64,000 bases of DNA from Proteles cristata cristata (Eukaryota; Chordata; Mammalia; Carnivora; Hyaenidae), in NCBI GenBank assembly GCA_017311185.1, contig JAESUZ010005115.1, forward strand, positions 1,054,001 to 1,118,000, given 5' to 3'. The position numbers and the translations under genes are program-made. A model generated the notes under the pieces. It was given only the letters and a program-made list of their open reading frames with translations. It did no database searches and was not told the DNA's origin. Shown in pieces: positions 1-12,116 of the stretch (position 1 is its first letter; each line of letters begins with the position of its first letter).

Positions 1-210
1 TGTTCCAGGCCCTCCTTCTCTCCTCCAGTGACCCAATCTCGTGGCCGCTGCTCTGGCACATGCTTCCAGAGGTCCCGATGCCGACAAACCCAACTCAAAC
101 ACGCCCAAGACTGGCCTGGGGGTCCTCATTCTTGGACTAAGGGAGTGACCAAAAGAAATCTGTTCCCTCAAGGCACACATAAGATCTCCATTTAAAAGTT
201 AACCAAATCT
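1..210. other. Unassigned non-coding DNA
   Basis: No repeat family, exon or RNA gene is recognised here. The stretch ends at the target site of the SINE that begins at 211. Confidence 0.5.
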
Positions 211-450
211 GGGGCGCCTGAGTGGCTCAGTCAGTTCCGCGTCTGACGTCGGCTCAGGTCATGATCTCATGGTTTGTGGGATCGAGCCCCGCGTTGGGCT
301 CTGTGCTGACAGCTCAAAGCCTGGAGCCTGTTTTGAATTCTATGTCTTCCTCTCTCTCTCTGCCCTTCCCCCACCCATGCCTTGTTTCTTTCTGTCTCTC
401 AAAAATAAATAGACATTAAATACATATACATACATACATATATATATAAG
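211..450 (+). mobile_element. Feline tRNA-derived SINE (SINEC type) with TA-rich microsatellite tail
   Basis: The head GGGGCGCCTGAGTGGCTCAG starts at 211. It is followed by a degenerate tRNA B-box region, a CT-rich stretch and an A-rich tail that has turned into TACATA/TATA repeats at about 419-449. Near-matching flanks (AACCAAATCT before, AACCAAAACT after) look like a target-site duplication. The short open frame from 222 is only the SINE read through. Confidence 0.93.
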
Positions 451-1924
451 ATAACCAAAACTGTTAAAAACATTCCTTGTATTTTATAACCTACTGACCT
501 TTTAAAAATGGTTGCTCATTACATCAGATCACTTTCTTTTCCCTCATCGTCCAGTGCGGTGGGAAGGACAGAGTCTCCTGTCCTTGATAATAATGACACG
601 GAGGTGACTTCTCCAAGAAATACAGTTGGTTCAGACCATGACAGAGGCTGAAGCCTAACCTCAAGCATCTTACCTCAGAGCTGTTTGGTTTCCCAGGCCA
701 GCCGGGCTCAGTGATGCACAATCGTATTGTGCTAGGATGTGTCGGGACTAGATGTAAACATACCATGGGGAGCTTTGTCCCCCACTGTCCCCTAATACTG
801 CTTTGCTCTCCTGTGTAGCACCTTTCACTTTCCAAAAGCAGGGTGTGTTTACTTGTTTGCTGTCCGTCACACTTCCCAGGCTGCAGGTGGGACGAGGCTT
901 CGGACTGTGCCTGTCTCCTTCACTGGGACACACTGGGACCATGCAAAGAACAGGGAATTTGGAAGCCGACCCAACAGTGACTCCCCGAACCATCAGTCAC
1001 CAGCAGCCTGACCATGGACAAATAACTCAATCTCTCCAAGCCTCGATCTTTTCATTCTTAACATCCAAATAATGACGCCTATTGCCTGTGTGTTTGGAAG
1101 TAGTTTAAAAAAAGAATATTGGCCAGGGCTCCATACACAATAAGCAGTCAATGGATGCCTGCTTCTCCCTTTCTGTAGCCGTCACCAGCAGTGCCTCCTT
1201 TCACCCCCTACCTACCCTCTTAGAGCTCCTTCTATCAATCACTGCAACGTTAGGGCCACAAACTGCCCTTCTCCACCGCAAGGTGTCAGCTCCCCCCATA
1301 GACCCTTTCCAAGGCAGTTGTCAACAAGGGGGACAGAGGCAGAGCTCACAGTTGAAGCCAACCACATTTTCATATCTGCCAAGCTCTGACCTACTTCCCA
1401 GCCGAACTAAAGCAGGTGATGCTAGTAATGATTCAGCAAGAGCTTTCTTATTTTCTTCAAGTCATCTTGGACATGGGACATAACCCAGAATCATAAACTC
1501 ATGGCGCTCAGAGCTGCAGAGTCTACAAAGCCAAGCCCACCAAGTCCAACTCTGTTACTTTATACATATAGACTCTCTATTCTAGAGAATGGAAGTATCG
1601 AAGCCAAAAGGAAAGCCCCAAATTCCGCCAAAGTTTAGAAACAAGAGCATGGCTCCAATTCTATCCTAACAAAGGGCCCTAGCTTGTCTAGCACATTTTC
1701 TCATCTCAGAAATGATCCCTTATGTCTGAGACCTTACATTCTTCCTGATTCCATTCCAGACAAATGTATCCTCTCCCTTATTAAATAGTCTGCATCTTTC
1801 TCTACGATGAGAGAATTTCTCTAATTTCCAAGTCCCATGAAGTCCAGTTATTTACACACCTGGAAATAAAACTGCAAATATTTTCAAATATAAGAAAAAC
1901 CAACAGACTAGAAGTGAAGACGTA
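451..1924. other. Non-coding stretch, nothing identified
   Basis: About 1.5 kb without a recognisable repeat or exon. Several 80-110 codon open frames overlap on both strands, but none has family features or flanking splice signals that I can support. Confidence 0.45.
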
Positions 1925-2090
1925 TGAAGACAAGACTTGGTTCTGCCACTAACTACTTCTATGACCTTCGGTGAGCCCTTCTCCCCTCTGGATCCCCCTT
2001 TTCCTCATATTAAAATGGGACTACTGGGCCAGGTCCTCTCCAGGCTGTGATATTCTGAATCTATGCATCTCATGTCACCTTCAATTCACT
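1925..2090 (+). mobile_element. MIR fragment
   Basis: The order GACTTGGTTCTGCCACTAAC, then a CTATGACCTT segment, then TAAAATGGGACTACT matches the sense core of MIR (tRNA-derived ancient SINE). It is strongly diverged. Confidence 0.7.
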
Positions 2091-2939
2091 GTTATCGTCC
2101 ACTATCCAAAACAATGAGACTGTGACTCATTAATCTCAGAACTGAATGCAACTGAGAAGGTATTCTTTAACACGCAATTAGTGCTCGTCAATGAACTGAA
2201 AAGCTTTTTGCAAAGCCAGGGTTCCACTCTTACATAATTATGTCACAAAGACATTGTAAATACCATAAAGCATATATTGCCAGACTGAGGAAGTTGTAGA
2301 ATAATGCAAAACTATGGGGTGACACTAAAACAGTAAGGCAGTCTCTCCAATATATCACAATCTAGGCTTCTTACGACTGTGGATTCTTCACAATGGTCCC
2401 TTGATTCTAATATCCCTGCCATTGTTCAAGTCCCTTCTTTAGAAACTATGTGTAGAAGCAAATGTACAGCCTGCAGAATATTCTCAATGGGAATACCTCT
2501 TTGATTTTTGAGAATAATTCAGATTTTTCCAACAGTCTTTGAAAGACAATTCCAGTGAATAAAGGAGGGGATCCAGTTGGAGGTAACCGTGCTGGATAAT
2601 ACTTGGCCAAAAGAAAAAGTACATAAAGCTAGTGGGTGATAACAGCATCATGGGCATAGGTCACACAGCCCCAGGTGAGCCCAGAGGGTGGTGCTCAGTG
2701 GATTTCCAGGCAGTACCAGCTTTGCTGTAAGACACATAAGATCTTCCTAAGCTCCCAGGAAAACTCAACATGTTGATTCAGAGGCCATATTGCTCTCTGC
2801 TTCCTACTGCTCCTTTTGCCCCCCAAAGAAGTATCTTAATAAGACATGTTCAGTGATCCCTACTAGAATCCAACACAAGCATAGTCATGGAACTATGTCC
2901 TTAAAGATGATGCCACAGATTTCCCAGTTGTCTTTCCCC
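2091..2939. other. Non-coding AT-rich stretch, nothing identified
   Basis: No recognisable repeat or exon. All frames are broken by many stops. Confidence 0.4.
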
Positions 2940-3480
2940 ATGAAGCACTCATAAAAGAAATTAATGAAAAAGGACTAATGCATTCCAATGTTCATAGCAG
3001 TGTCATTTATAAGAGCAGAAATTGGTAACGATCCATATCCAAAAATATGTAAGTGGCTAAATTTAAAAATAGTACATCTAATCAACGGAATATGAGTGGC
3101 CATTTAAAAATATGAGAATTAGAAAGTAATCTAGAAATGTTAATGAACATGCAATGGGGGGAAAAAAGAGCAAACTAAACTGCCTAGTAAGAATATGTAT
3201 AAGAAAATACTGGTGGGGCACCTAGGTGGCTCAGTCAGTTAAGCGTCTGACTCTTAATTTTGGTTCAGGTCATGATCTCAGGGTCGTGAGATCGAGCTTC
3301 CTGTTGGGCTCCATACCAGGCACAGAACTTGCTTAAGATTCTCCCTCTCTCCCTCTTTCTATGCCCTTCCCTTGCCAAAGTGCTCTCTCTCTCTCTCTCT
3401 CTCTCAAAAAATAAATAATTAATTAATCAAAAGAAAATATTGGTGGATAGTATTTTAATAATACATCTAGTTTTGAATAA
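2940..3480 (+). mobile_element. Old L1 (L1M) 3'-region fragment, split by a SINE
   Basis: GTTCATAGCAGTGTCATTTA followed by a 'CAACGGAATATGAGTGGCCAT' type segment is the decayed sense-strand pattern near the 3' end of ORF2 and the 3' UTR of old L1 elements. The fragment resumes after the SINE at 3215-3430. Confidence 0.6.
3215..3430 (+). mobile_element. Feline SINE inside the L1M fragment
   Basis: Head GGGGCACCTAGGTGGCTCAG, CT run at about 3382-3404, A-rich tail. The flanks AAGAAAATACTGGTGG (3201-3216) and AAGAAAATATTGGTGG (3431-3446) form a 16-bp target-site duplication with one mismatch. Confidence 0.95.
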
Positions 3481-4275
3481 TAATGATGATGACTAATAGC
3501 TAATAGCATGACTCAGGACTCCTCCAGGAGAGCCTGGAAATACTTGAAACTCCAATAAAGGCTGGAGATTTAAATAGAAGAAGGCAATGAGAAACTCTAG
3601 AACCAAACAAAAGACTGCATGAGAAATGATGACCAAATTTAGGAAGCCAGCCCAATATAAAAAAAAAGTTAATGAACTTCAGAAACACAGAACAGACTCA
3701 AGCAGGCAAGAGAACACCTAGAAAGGCAGAAGATATGTGGGATATGGCAGAAAATACTTAATTTTCTTCTTCCAACCAAAACAATACAACCTCAGACTCC
3801 AAGAATATTAAAAATCAAGAACAAGAAGAAAAGGCAAGAAGCTCATTGTACAAACAAAAAAAGAAAACCCTGGGATAATTTTAAAACAGCTAGAGGAGAA
3901 TGAGAAGAACCTTATTAGATTCTGATGCTAAGGGAAAGTTCTGTCCCCTGTGAGTGGCTTGAAGGTGGTGACCTCAGAACCCTAGAAAAGGAAATGAAAC
4001 CACAGCACATGACTTAGCCCTGTGTTGAGCAATATTTACCTAGAAATCATAATGTAAATGCTGTTGATTGTTTTCAGCTCTTGAAATCAACCCACAGATA
4101 CAGCACAGAAGACAGAAGTTGCAAAACCATGTACAGTGCATTTTACATTATCAATTCTAAATGCAGGAGAGGCAAATGTCAGATAAAACACAGGTGACAC
4201 ATTAGGAGTAGAAGTGCGACAGGAAAGGTGTAGAGACTACCCTGCACCTTCATCGTACAAAATGTTGGGTGAAGA
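3481..4275. other. A-rich non-coding stretch
   Basis: A-rich sequence with no identifiable exon. It could be further decayed LINE sequence, but I cannot match it to a family. Confidence 0.35.
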
Positions 4276-4500
4276 GGGGCACCCGGGTGGCTCAGTCGGT
4301 TAAGCTTCCAACTTCGGCTCAGGACATGATCTCACGGTTTCGGAGTTCAAGCCCTGCGTCAGGCTCTGTGCTGACAACTCAGAGCCTGGGGCCTGCTTTG
4401 GATTCTGTGTCTCATTCCCTTTCTGCCCCTCCCCGACTTGTGCTCTGTCTCTCAAAAATTAATAAATGTAAAAATTATTTTTTAAATTTTTAATTAAAAA
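4276..4500 (+). mobile_element. Feline SINE
   Basis: Head GGGGCACCCGGGTGGCTCAG and a CT-rich body with an A/T-rich tail. Flanks AATGTTGGGTGAAG and AATGGTGGGTGAAA are the target-site duplication. Confidence 0.94.
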
Positions 4501-5240
4501 AATGGTGGGTGAAAAGATACAGTCAAAAGTTGCTATAGCAAGAAACGGAGATTTGTGCACATTATATAAACTTAGAAAGGAAGATAACAGAGAGTAAATC
4601 AGTGATGTAATTAACAAAAACTGGGAAGGAGGATGAAAAGTACCAGTGGGTGTGAACGAGCTAGCCCTTGCATATCATACAAGTCAGCAAGCGTATATAT
4701 AAAACTAATACATCAAAAACTAAAGATATAAGCACATTGTTTAAATATAAGACAATAGCCATGAGAAGAATTAAAAACAAAAACAAAAAAAGAATTAAAA
4801 ACCAAAACAAAATGGTTACAAGCGGGGAATGGGACCCAAAATAGGACATTGATAAATGCTTTTGTATCATTTCACTTCAGTTTCACTAGGAACGTTTACT
4901 TTAAATCTCTTAAAATTAAAAAAAATTAAAAAGACTATTTCAAAGGAAAACAAAAGAGCTACAAATAGCATGACCCAGAGGTCACAGTAGTCAAACGCGA
5001 GGCAGCTTTCTTGGGAAAGCCATGACAAAATGACACTCTGGTGGACATCATGGAGTGTACAACGCCCTCTTTGAAAGCCACTCTGCCTCTCTTCCCCTTC
5101 TCCTCAAGATCTTTAACTCTCCCTTAACAGCCACCAAGAAAATTCTGAATCGTTAATGCCCCTCAACTCTCTTTGCTGGCTTCAACCTAACAAGCAGCCC
5201 CTAATGAAAACTTAAAGATATAAAAAATCCCTGAGCGAAT
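4501..5240. other. A-rich non-coding stretch
   Basis: Contains A-rich runs around 4770-4810 and 4910-4950. No family or exon recognised. Confidence 0.35.
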
Positions 5241-5400
5241 CCCAAAATCAACAGGCAGCTCAGGCCCGCGCGGTCCTGCGGCCTAGAAGCGTACCAGGGC
5301 CTGGAGGATGGAGCTATAATTAGCAGCTTCTGGGCAGACAACACGGGCTCCTGTTCCCTGGAAAGGAGGTAATTAAAGGAGGCAGATTTAGGCCTGAGGT
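5241..5400. other. Small CpG-containing patch with homeobox-type TAATTA core
   Basis: Several CpGs cluster at about 5266-5290 in otherwise CpG-poor DNA. They are followed by ATAATTAGCAG (5315-5325) and GTAATTAAAG. A small regulatory element is conceivable, but nothing in the sequence proves it. Confidence 0.25.
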
Positions 5401-5574
5401 GGTAAGTCTCAAGGAACTGTGGCTCCGGGCAATCCCAACCTGTACCCTGAATGAGGAAATAGGAACCCGCAGGCCTGACGCTCCAGTCCTAAACCATGTT
5501 TTCTTCTCCTCTCAGATTCTAACGCCAGGGGAATGCCAGCCATCAGCCCCCATCATTTCTTTTTCTCAGTCACC

Positions 5575-5945
5575 TAAGACCCATTCCCTGGGCACCCACT
5601 CCCACGTGCCAGGCATTGTGCTGGGCACCACGAGGAGGGCAGAGGCAAATTACACGGAAACCCTGAGCTCAGGGAGCTAACAGGTGGGAAGTGCATCAGT
5701 AGAAGTCACAGCACATGGCACTAGAGAACTGAGGAGCCACAGCATAGGAGAATCATAGAAGGAGGCCACTGCCTGCTGGGGTGCCTGGGGAGGGCATCCT
5801 AGACACCACGCAGGGACATGATCTGAACAAATGGAAATAATAAGAACGCAGAAAGGAAAGGTGGCTTCCTAGAAAGTAGAAATTGCATGAGCAAAGGCAC
5901 AGAGCCGGCAAACTGAGGGGCTTGAGGCAGGAAAGGAGGGTCATC
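5575..5945. mobile_element. Ancient interspersed repeat, family not resolved
   Basis: CCAGGCATTGTGCTGGGCAC near 5610, then a 'gagctcagggagct' segment and, near 5890, ATGAGCAAAGGCACAGAG follow the order of a common old mammalian repeat that describes itself as 'size of interval, then shared core'. I could not name it with certainty (L2/MIR-age). It is read in the same direction as the copies at 12.1 and 17.4 kb. Confidence 0.45.
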
Positions 5946-5989
5946 CGCTCCCATGAAACAAGAGCAGGTAAAGATTAATGTTCATGGCT

Positions 5990-6210
5990 CCTTCACGGGG
6001 TGCCTCCCACGTGCCAGCATGGATGCCTGACGGCCATTCTCCCCATTCCCTGCAACACCCTACGGGGTAAGCCCCCTACTGCACAGATGAAGAATCTGGA
6101 GCTCACGGAAGAGAACCAATTTGCCCAAGGTCCCAGAGTTATAAACTAACAGAGCACAAATTCAAAACCAGGTCTCCTTGGCTCTAAAACCCTGTGCTAC
6201 CAAAAGGAGT
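5990..6210 (-). mobile_element. MIR, nearly full length, antisense
   Basis: The order CACGTGCCAGCAT, TACGGGGTAAGCCCCCTACT, ACAGATGAAGAATCTGGAGC, TTGCCCAAGGTCCCAGAG, then TCCTTGGCTCTAAAACCC is the antisense MIR core. Confidence 0.82.
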
Positions 6211-8075
6211 AGGGAAAAAAAGGCGTCTCTGCCGACAGGGCCAAGGGGACAGGCGAGTGACCGTCTGCAAACATTTCTCCGAGCTCAGAGCACCACTGTC
6301 ATGGGCTTCTGTCTTCAGGGATTTCTGCCATTTCGTGCCACACGTGTGCATGTGCTCAGTGACTCCTTCCCATAATGTCCAACACCTTAGCGGCCGCCAT
6401 GGCAGCATTTAGAGCCTCTCCAAACCTGGGCCCCAGTACGCATCTAGTTCCCAGGGTTTCACACACCCTGGGCTCCTTGCTGTGGGTAAGCACGAAAAGA
6501 TCACACAGCACAGCCCAGCAAAATCCACGGGTCTGAGTTCCCCTCCCCGGAGCGTAGAGTCAGGAGCTCCATGCCCTGTCTCAGGGCTCAGCACCTGTCC
6601 CTGGAGACCTTTCAACACAGCCAGGCTTCTTGGCGAGGGGCCTGGGACACCAGCTCTGCCTGACACGACTCTCTGAACATCGCACGGGGGAGGTCGGCCT
6701 TCCGCGATTGTGTGTCCATCTGCTTATTTTCTCGGCACAGCCACCAAAACCTTTCCCCCAAAACTTCCCCTGCCAAATTTACTCTGTTCAAGGAGGAAAA
6801 GAGGCACAGAAGAAGAGAGGCTTCACGCAGGACTGAATGTGACCTTGTGAGGAAATGAGATGCAACTCAGCCACTGAGTGGGCCGGCTTCCCCATCCCGT
6901 GAGGCAACTCCATGATGCAGGAACCTGATTTGGGTATCGCAGATGAGAACAAAACCGAGAGTTTGGGGTCCAGCTACAAAAACACGGCCTGAGCAATGTT
7001 CTCCCACATCGTATCCACAGATCAGCTTCTCCCCTCACATGCCTCGTATACACCTGCACAGTCCTGGCCCTTTCTTTGGACCACATGAAATGTGAACCAA
7101 GTCTGGTACCGAGATCAATGACTTAAATATAGCTGTGCAGGGCCTGCCTTGGCCCATGTCGATAAACGTGCTACACATTAGCAAGGGTAATGCCTGGCTA
7201 TCAGCTCTATCCAGATACCGCCATGACGTTTTTCCACGAATTCTTCAAAACCTTCCTGCCTATGAATTTAAGGGGATGTCCCAGGCATTCTCTCACTCAC
7301 CGTCACTGGCCTTATCCTGTAACAGAGGGACGGAGCAACTTAAGTATAGGATGAGCATGTGAAGGCAGATGAGGGAAGTCCTTCACTCACACATCTGGCA
7401 AAAAATGTACTGAGCAACTGACTGGTGTGGGCACCATGCCGTGGGAAATGCCTGGATACAGAGCTGAGTAACTCAAGGAACCTAACAGGTGGGCACGGAC
7501 AAGCAGATTATTACCCAAGTGTTGGCCGAGCTAACACCATGCCGTCCACCTTCGGTCTGTGGCCTCCATACCAGCAGCAGGGCACAGTTCCCATAAGCCA
7601 CCATTCCTGGGCTGTTCGAACAGAACACGAGAATGTAACTCATCCGTGTCCCCCAGCACTTCTCCTAGCTGGAAGCAAGGGGAGATAAACTAAGCACCTG
7701 AGAGGTTAGTAATACACAGCGGAAACTATTTCATGCTGAAGGGCAGGAAAAGAAGATAGGGAAAAGATGGAACTTTTCCCAAGGGCTCCAAGTCCCTCCT
7801 CTTCATCAGTTTCCTATCACTAGAAGGAGACCAAAGCACTGTGAATTCCCTAGATCTTTCTGGTTCCACACACCAAGGCACCGAATCCAGGTCCATCAGC
7901 TTTATCAAGATCAAGGGGAGCAAAGAGATAGCCGACCCTTCTGCACCTCAGGCGCACCAAGATGAGCAAGTCTGGTCTACACCTTCCTCTACACAGCCCC
8001 CTCTTCCTGGCAGGCCCCTACCTCTCCTTCAGGCTCACTGCTGCTCATCCTTAGTTGGAGGTCAGCTCTGCTCCC
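6211..8075. other. Non-coding stretch, nothing firmly identified
   Basis: About 1.9 kb of mixed sequence with many overlapping open frames below 90 codons on both strands. No frame shows a recognisable domain or splice context. Confidence 0.4.
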
Positions 8076-8290
8076 TCCAGCCACAGTGGCCACACAACAA
8101 ATGCTTACTGAATGAAAGAAGGCACCCCTGCTTTTTCTCCACCAGCCTGCAAAAACTTGGTTTAGCAGATCCTATAAACTTTAGGAAGAAGCTCAGGAGA
8201 CTCACTCTCCAACTCCTTTATCATCCAAGGCCCTCAACACCGGAGCCTGACCTGCCTTCCCTCCTAAGCTCCCAGGCACACTCCTGTCCT
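8076..8290 (+). mobile_element. L2-like fragments
   Basis: CACACAACAAATGCTTACTG AATGAA at about 8091-8117 is the usual L2 3' terminus. The pyrimidine-rich segment at about 8225-8290 may be more L2. This overlaps and undermines the 174-codon open frame at 7841-8365. Confidence 0.4.
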
Positions 8291-8774
8291 CTGCCCACAC
8301 GCTGTCTGGTCCCAGATAGTCTACATGGGAGCATGTCCCCCTGCCCAGGACACCCCCAGAGCTGAGCAGTCGTGACACACCGCAGAGCCTCAGTAACCAC
8401 CACGGACGGCACGGCTCTCATGGCTGGAAGCAGCCCATGCAATATCAAAACCTTCAGCACCTGGACAGTGCCCAGTCTATACATCTCCATCTAATGTGCT
8501 TGGGATTGCATTATGACTGGAGCTTCCGAGTAGGTTCACAGCATTCTGGCCAGCGGAATCCCCATCTGACGGTCTCCTCGAACACCTACAATGGTCAGAA
8601 ATGTCTGACCACTTGGTGCAGGCCACCCCATTTCCTGGTATCTCTTACCAAGTGTCCCTGAATAATGAGCTCAATCTAACTCCATGGGCTTTTTGGTGAA
8701 ATCCCTGGGAGCCGCCGAGGAGAGGGAATCAATACAGAACCAGCCAGGGAAGCAGTGTCACATGACAAACAAGA

Positions 8775-8930
8775 TCATGGACTTTGAAATCAAGCAGAAC
8801 TGGGTTCGCAACCCAGCAGGCCCCTTGAGGGAAGACATCCAACCTCCCAGGCCCCTCCTGGCTGTTAAGGGCCTAGCAGAAACATAATGCAGGCAGAGTG
8901 TCCGGCACAGTAAGCATTCGACAAACAGCA
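8775..8930 (+). mobile_element. MIR fragment with internal deletion
   Basis: GACTTTGAAATCAAGCAGAA CTGGGTTCGCAACCC is the sense 5' MIR part. GTCCGGCACAGTAAGCATTC near 8900 is the 3' part. The middle is shortened. Confidence 0.7.
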
Positions 8931-9689
8931 CCTCTCCTGGTAACGGGGCCATTCCTGCTTCCCATGGCAGCTGCCGCATAATCAAAGAGCCGTCACACCC
9001 CTGGCCTCTCTACGCTGTCCGCACATCCTTCCATATGATGTCTTTGCAAAGCCTCAGCCAGCATCCCATTCTGTTTGCCTCTGGCTGGCACGACCAGAAG
9101 CAAGGGTTGACCAGGCTTCCCAGTAAAAACCCTGGCACTGAGGAGACTGAAGACTCAGAGAGAACGCAGATTCCTTTGCTCCTGTCCTTAAGGGTGCTCT
9201 GCACCACTCCGCCAAGGTGGAGGAGGACCCCAGATGCAGGAGCAGCTGCCTCAGTCACTTGGGGCTGTTGACATGGTTCAAGCCCCTCTCTCAGAGCCCC
9301 AGAAACAGGCACCAGGAAGGAGGGAAAGGGAAGAACAGCACATGACTTGGCGGCTGTGCCCTGCACCCCAACTGCCAGGTCACCCCCTGCACTGTGACAC
9401 GTCTGCTTCAGTGCACCGAGGACCAGGGTGCACCCTCGTCACCAGGGTCTGCTTCCTGCCAGTCACCACAGGCTGGCGAGCAGCTCCAGGTCCTGGGAAG
9501 TGTGTCTTCAGGTCAAAGACACAGGATCCTGACTGGGTTTTATATACAATCCAGGTCATCCTGGGAGGCTCAGTGATGTCTTCAAGCCTTTCTTTTCCTC
9601 ATTTTATGCCACAGGATACTGGCCTAGGCTGTTGGGTCCTAACCAAGGATGCCTGACAGTAACACTATGGGAATTTTTTCTGAGTACTC
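8931..9689. other. Non-coding stretch, nothing identified
   Basis: Mixed sequence. The 118-codon (minus) and 140-codon (plus) frames here overlap each other and lack recognisable domains. Confidence 0.4.
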
Positions 9690-9785
9690 GTGACTAGGCT
9701 CACATCTCAGAGATTCTGATTCAGGACTGGGGTTGGAGCTGGGCATGAATATATTTTTTAAATTCTCTGGCTGATTCTGAAGGCT
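9690..9785 (+). mobile_element. MER5-like hAT fragment
   Basis: CTCAGAGATTCTGATTCAGG ACTGGGGTTGGAGCTGGGCAT resembles the centre of MER5A (non-autonomous hAT-Charlie). It is cut by the following SINE. Confidence 0.5.
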
Positions 9786-9797
9786 AAGAATCAGCAG

Positions 9798-9985
9798 GGG
9801 CACCTGGGTGACTCAGTCAGTTAAATGTTCAGCTTGGGCTCAGGTCATGATCTCACAGACCTGCCCCACATAGGGCTCTCTGCTGATCAGCTCAGAGCTG
9901 GCTTTGGATCCTGTGTCCCCCTCTCTGCCCCCCGCCTTGTGCTTTCTCTCTAAATAAATACATAAAAATTCAAAAAATTTTAAAA
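9798..9985 (+). mobile_element. Feline SINE
   Basis: Head GGGCACCTGGGTGACTCAG. Perfect flanking repeat AAGAATCAGCAG before (about 9786-9797) and after (about 9986-9997). Confidence 0.94.
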
Positions 9986-10069
9986 AAGAATCAGCAGCTT
10001 TAAAGACCCCTCTGTCCCCTTCAGCTGAGACCACTGAGCCTCACCCATGGCGAACATGTGTCAAGGACT

Positions 10070-10115
10070 TGGCAGAGGGCCTGGCACACAACAGGTACTA
10101 ATTAAATGTTTGCTC
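10070..10115 (+). mobile_element. L2 3'-end fragment
   Basis: GGCCTGGCACACAACAGGTA CTAATTAAATGTTTGCT is the typical L2 3' terminus. The 3' tetramer run is lost. Confidence 0.6.
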
Positions 10116-10335
10116 CTTCTCCCGTCACATCCATCTCCAGCCAAAAGCCATAGCAGCTCATTGGCTCCACAAGGCAAGATGGCAGCCGGTGTCAGATCTG
10201 AAACCGTGCTGACCCTCCAGGCCAGTTCCTGACCAAGGTCCAGTCCCACGGGGTTCCTACCAGTGAAAACAATGGGGAGGGGATGCCTATAAATAAATAT
10301 ATGCCTAAAAGAACAGAGGTCAACTCTGCCAAGTT

Positions 10336-10470
10336 TTGCTTCTCAAACCTTAACGTGCACACATCACTTGAGGAACTTTGGATGCAGATTCTGGGATGGG
10401 GCTGAGATTCTTCAGTTTTAACAATTCCCAGGTAATGCTGATGCTCCCGGCACAAGAAACAAACCTTAAA
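10336..10470 (+). mobile_element. MER5A (hAT-Charlie MITE)
   Basis: GCTTCTCAAACCTTAACGTG CACACATCACTTGAGGAAC and, further on, TTCCCAGGTAATGCTGATGC match the MER5A consensus order. The right terminal repeat is missing or decayed. Confidence 0.8.
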
Positions 10471-10610
10471 ATAGCAATGTTCTGACCACAGGCATTTTGA
10501 AGCGGTAAATTCACACACAAATATACTGAGGACCTACTAAGTACCACCCTAAGGCACCCAGTGGGGCTGGAAAGAAAGAGATAAATAATGCATGAAAAAA
10601 CAGACATCTT

Positions 10611-10853
10611 GGGGCACCTGGGTGGCTCAGTTGGTTAAGCGACTGACTTCAGCTCAGGTCATAATCTCATGGTTTGTGAGTTCAAGCCCCGCATCAGGCT
10701 CTGTACTGACAGCTCAGAGCCTGGAGCCTGCTTCGGATTCTGTGTCTCCCTCTCTCTCTGCCCCTCCCCTGCTTGTGTTCTCTCTCTCCATCTCTCTCTC
10801 TCTCTCTTTCTCTCTCTCTAAAATAAATAAACACTAAAAAGTTTTTTTAAAGA
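10611..10853 (+). mobile_element. Feline SINE, long CT tract
   Basis: Head GGGGCACCTGGGTGGCTCAG. CT-rich run at about 10778-10820. Flanks GAAAAAACAGACATCT and GAAAAACAGACATCT form the target-site duplication. Confidence 0.95.
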
Positions 10854-11059
10854 AAGAAAAACAGACATCTCAGTAAATACACAATAACGTGTGTTTTAAA
10901 TTCTCTGTCAAAGGCATGGGTATTCCAGCAAGAACACAGGAATACTATTTGGGCGGCACAAAACAGAAACCCATGAGGAACAGTAGGAAGGTAGTTACCT
11001 TATGGAGGAAAACAATTCCGAAATAGTATGGACAGCATGGTCCCACTTTGGAGGCTAAC

Positions 11060-11240
11060 ACCAGGCTGGCAAACTATTTGTATGGCATACTGGGCAGGAA
11101 TGGGTTTTATATTTTTAGAAGTTTTATTTAAAAAGCAGAAGAAGAATACGTGAGAGAGACCATATGAGGCCCGCAAGCCTAAAATGTCTACTATCTGGAC
11201 CTTTACAGAAATTGTTTGCCAATCTCTCGGCAAGAGAGAG
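11060..11240. mobile_element. Non-autonomous hAT-Charlie element
   Basis: The left end CAGGCTGGCAAACTATTTGT and the right end ATTGTTTGCCAATCTCTCGG are decayed inverted termini. The interior contains ATGAGGCCCGCAAGCCTAAA ATGTCTACTATCTGGACC, typical of the hAT family whose ends read 'GGCAAACT...AGTTTGCC'. The exact subfamily name is uncertain. Confidence 0.65.
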
Positions 11241-11379
11241 AGACGACACATACAATTATACACCAAATTTCACATTGGTTTTTACAAGTAGCTACAGGTG
11301 GTTTTTATTTTCATCTTTGTGCTTTCCCATATGTTCCTAATTTTCTTCAGTGGCCATGAGTTATTCTGAAATTAAGGGT

Positions 11380-11830
11380 GAAAAAAGTTCGTGCCCTTTG
11401 AGCGAGCAATTTCACGTCCTAGTAATCTATCTTAGAGTCCGAAGTATAGATAATGAATTTTGTAAAAAGAACATAGATCACAGTGCTACTTGCAATAATG
11501 AAAAATTAGAAACTCAAATGTCAGCTACCAGGAAAAAAAATTTACGGTATATTCTGAAGACAGAATAATATGCAGTCATCAAAAATTACATGTATGAATA
11601 ATTCCTAATGCCATAAGAAGGGGTCCATGCTCTACTGTTCGGTGAAATGACTATATATAAAATTGTATACACAGTAAGACATCAGGTCAGTAAAATGCAA
11701 ATGCACAAACAAGTAATGAAAGTAACTATTCAGGCTCATTAAAACAGTGCTCGCATCTAAATAGTGAATTTATGAGTGATTCTCGTTTCCTTCTTTATTT
11801 GGTTCTGAGTATTTGGAATATTTTACCCTG
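11380..11830 (+). mobile_element. Old L1 (L1M) 3'-region fragment
   Basis: CTACTTGCAATAATGAAAAA TTAGAAACTCAAATG, then ATAATATGCAGTCATCAAAA, is the decayed sense pattern of the L1 ORF2/3' UTR junction ('...not-repeated activity, tissue unknown'). The 72-codon open frame at 11350 lies in it and is not a gene. Confidence 0.65.
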
Positions 11831-11950
11831 AGCATGTACTACCCTTAGAACAATACCACACACAATAAAATTTAGGTTCGCTTTTGCTTTCACTTCTTCG
11901 GGGGCAGGGGGGCAGGGGCGTGGAGAGGAGATTCATGCGGAGGAGACATC

Positions 11951-12116
11951 GGACTTTGGCTCAGGTCATGATCTCACCATTTGTGAGTTTGAGCCCCGCA
12001 TCACGCTCTGCACTCACAAGGCAGAGCCTGCTTGGGACCCTCTCTATCTGCCCCTCCCCAGACTGTGCTTTCTCTCTCTCTCTCTCTCAAAGTAAATAAA
12101 CTTTTTTTTAAAAAAC
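11951..12116 (+). mobile_element. 5'-truncated feline SINE
   Basis: The copy starts directly at CTTTGGCTCAGGTCATGATC and lacks the usual head. GGAGGAGACATC (11939-11950) recurs as GAGGAGACATC ending at 12130, so the truncated copy was inserted by target-primed reverse transcription. Confidence 0.9.

Noticed and set aside
222..419. Open frame of 65 codons beginning MAQSVPRLTSAQVM; similar frames recur at 4269, 10592, 32269, 45057, 51248 and 54998
   Set aside because: All are the feline SINE body read through in one frame, including its degenerate tRNA-derived head, not a gene family.
7841..8365. 174-codon plus-strand frame
   Set aside because: It includes an L2-type 3' terminus and has no domain. 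Its composition is Ser/Pro/Leu-rich as expected from a chance frame.
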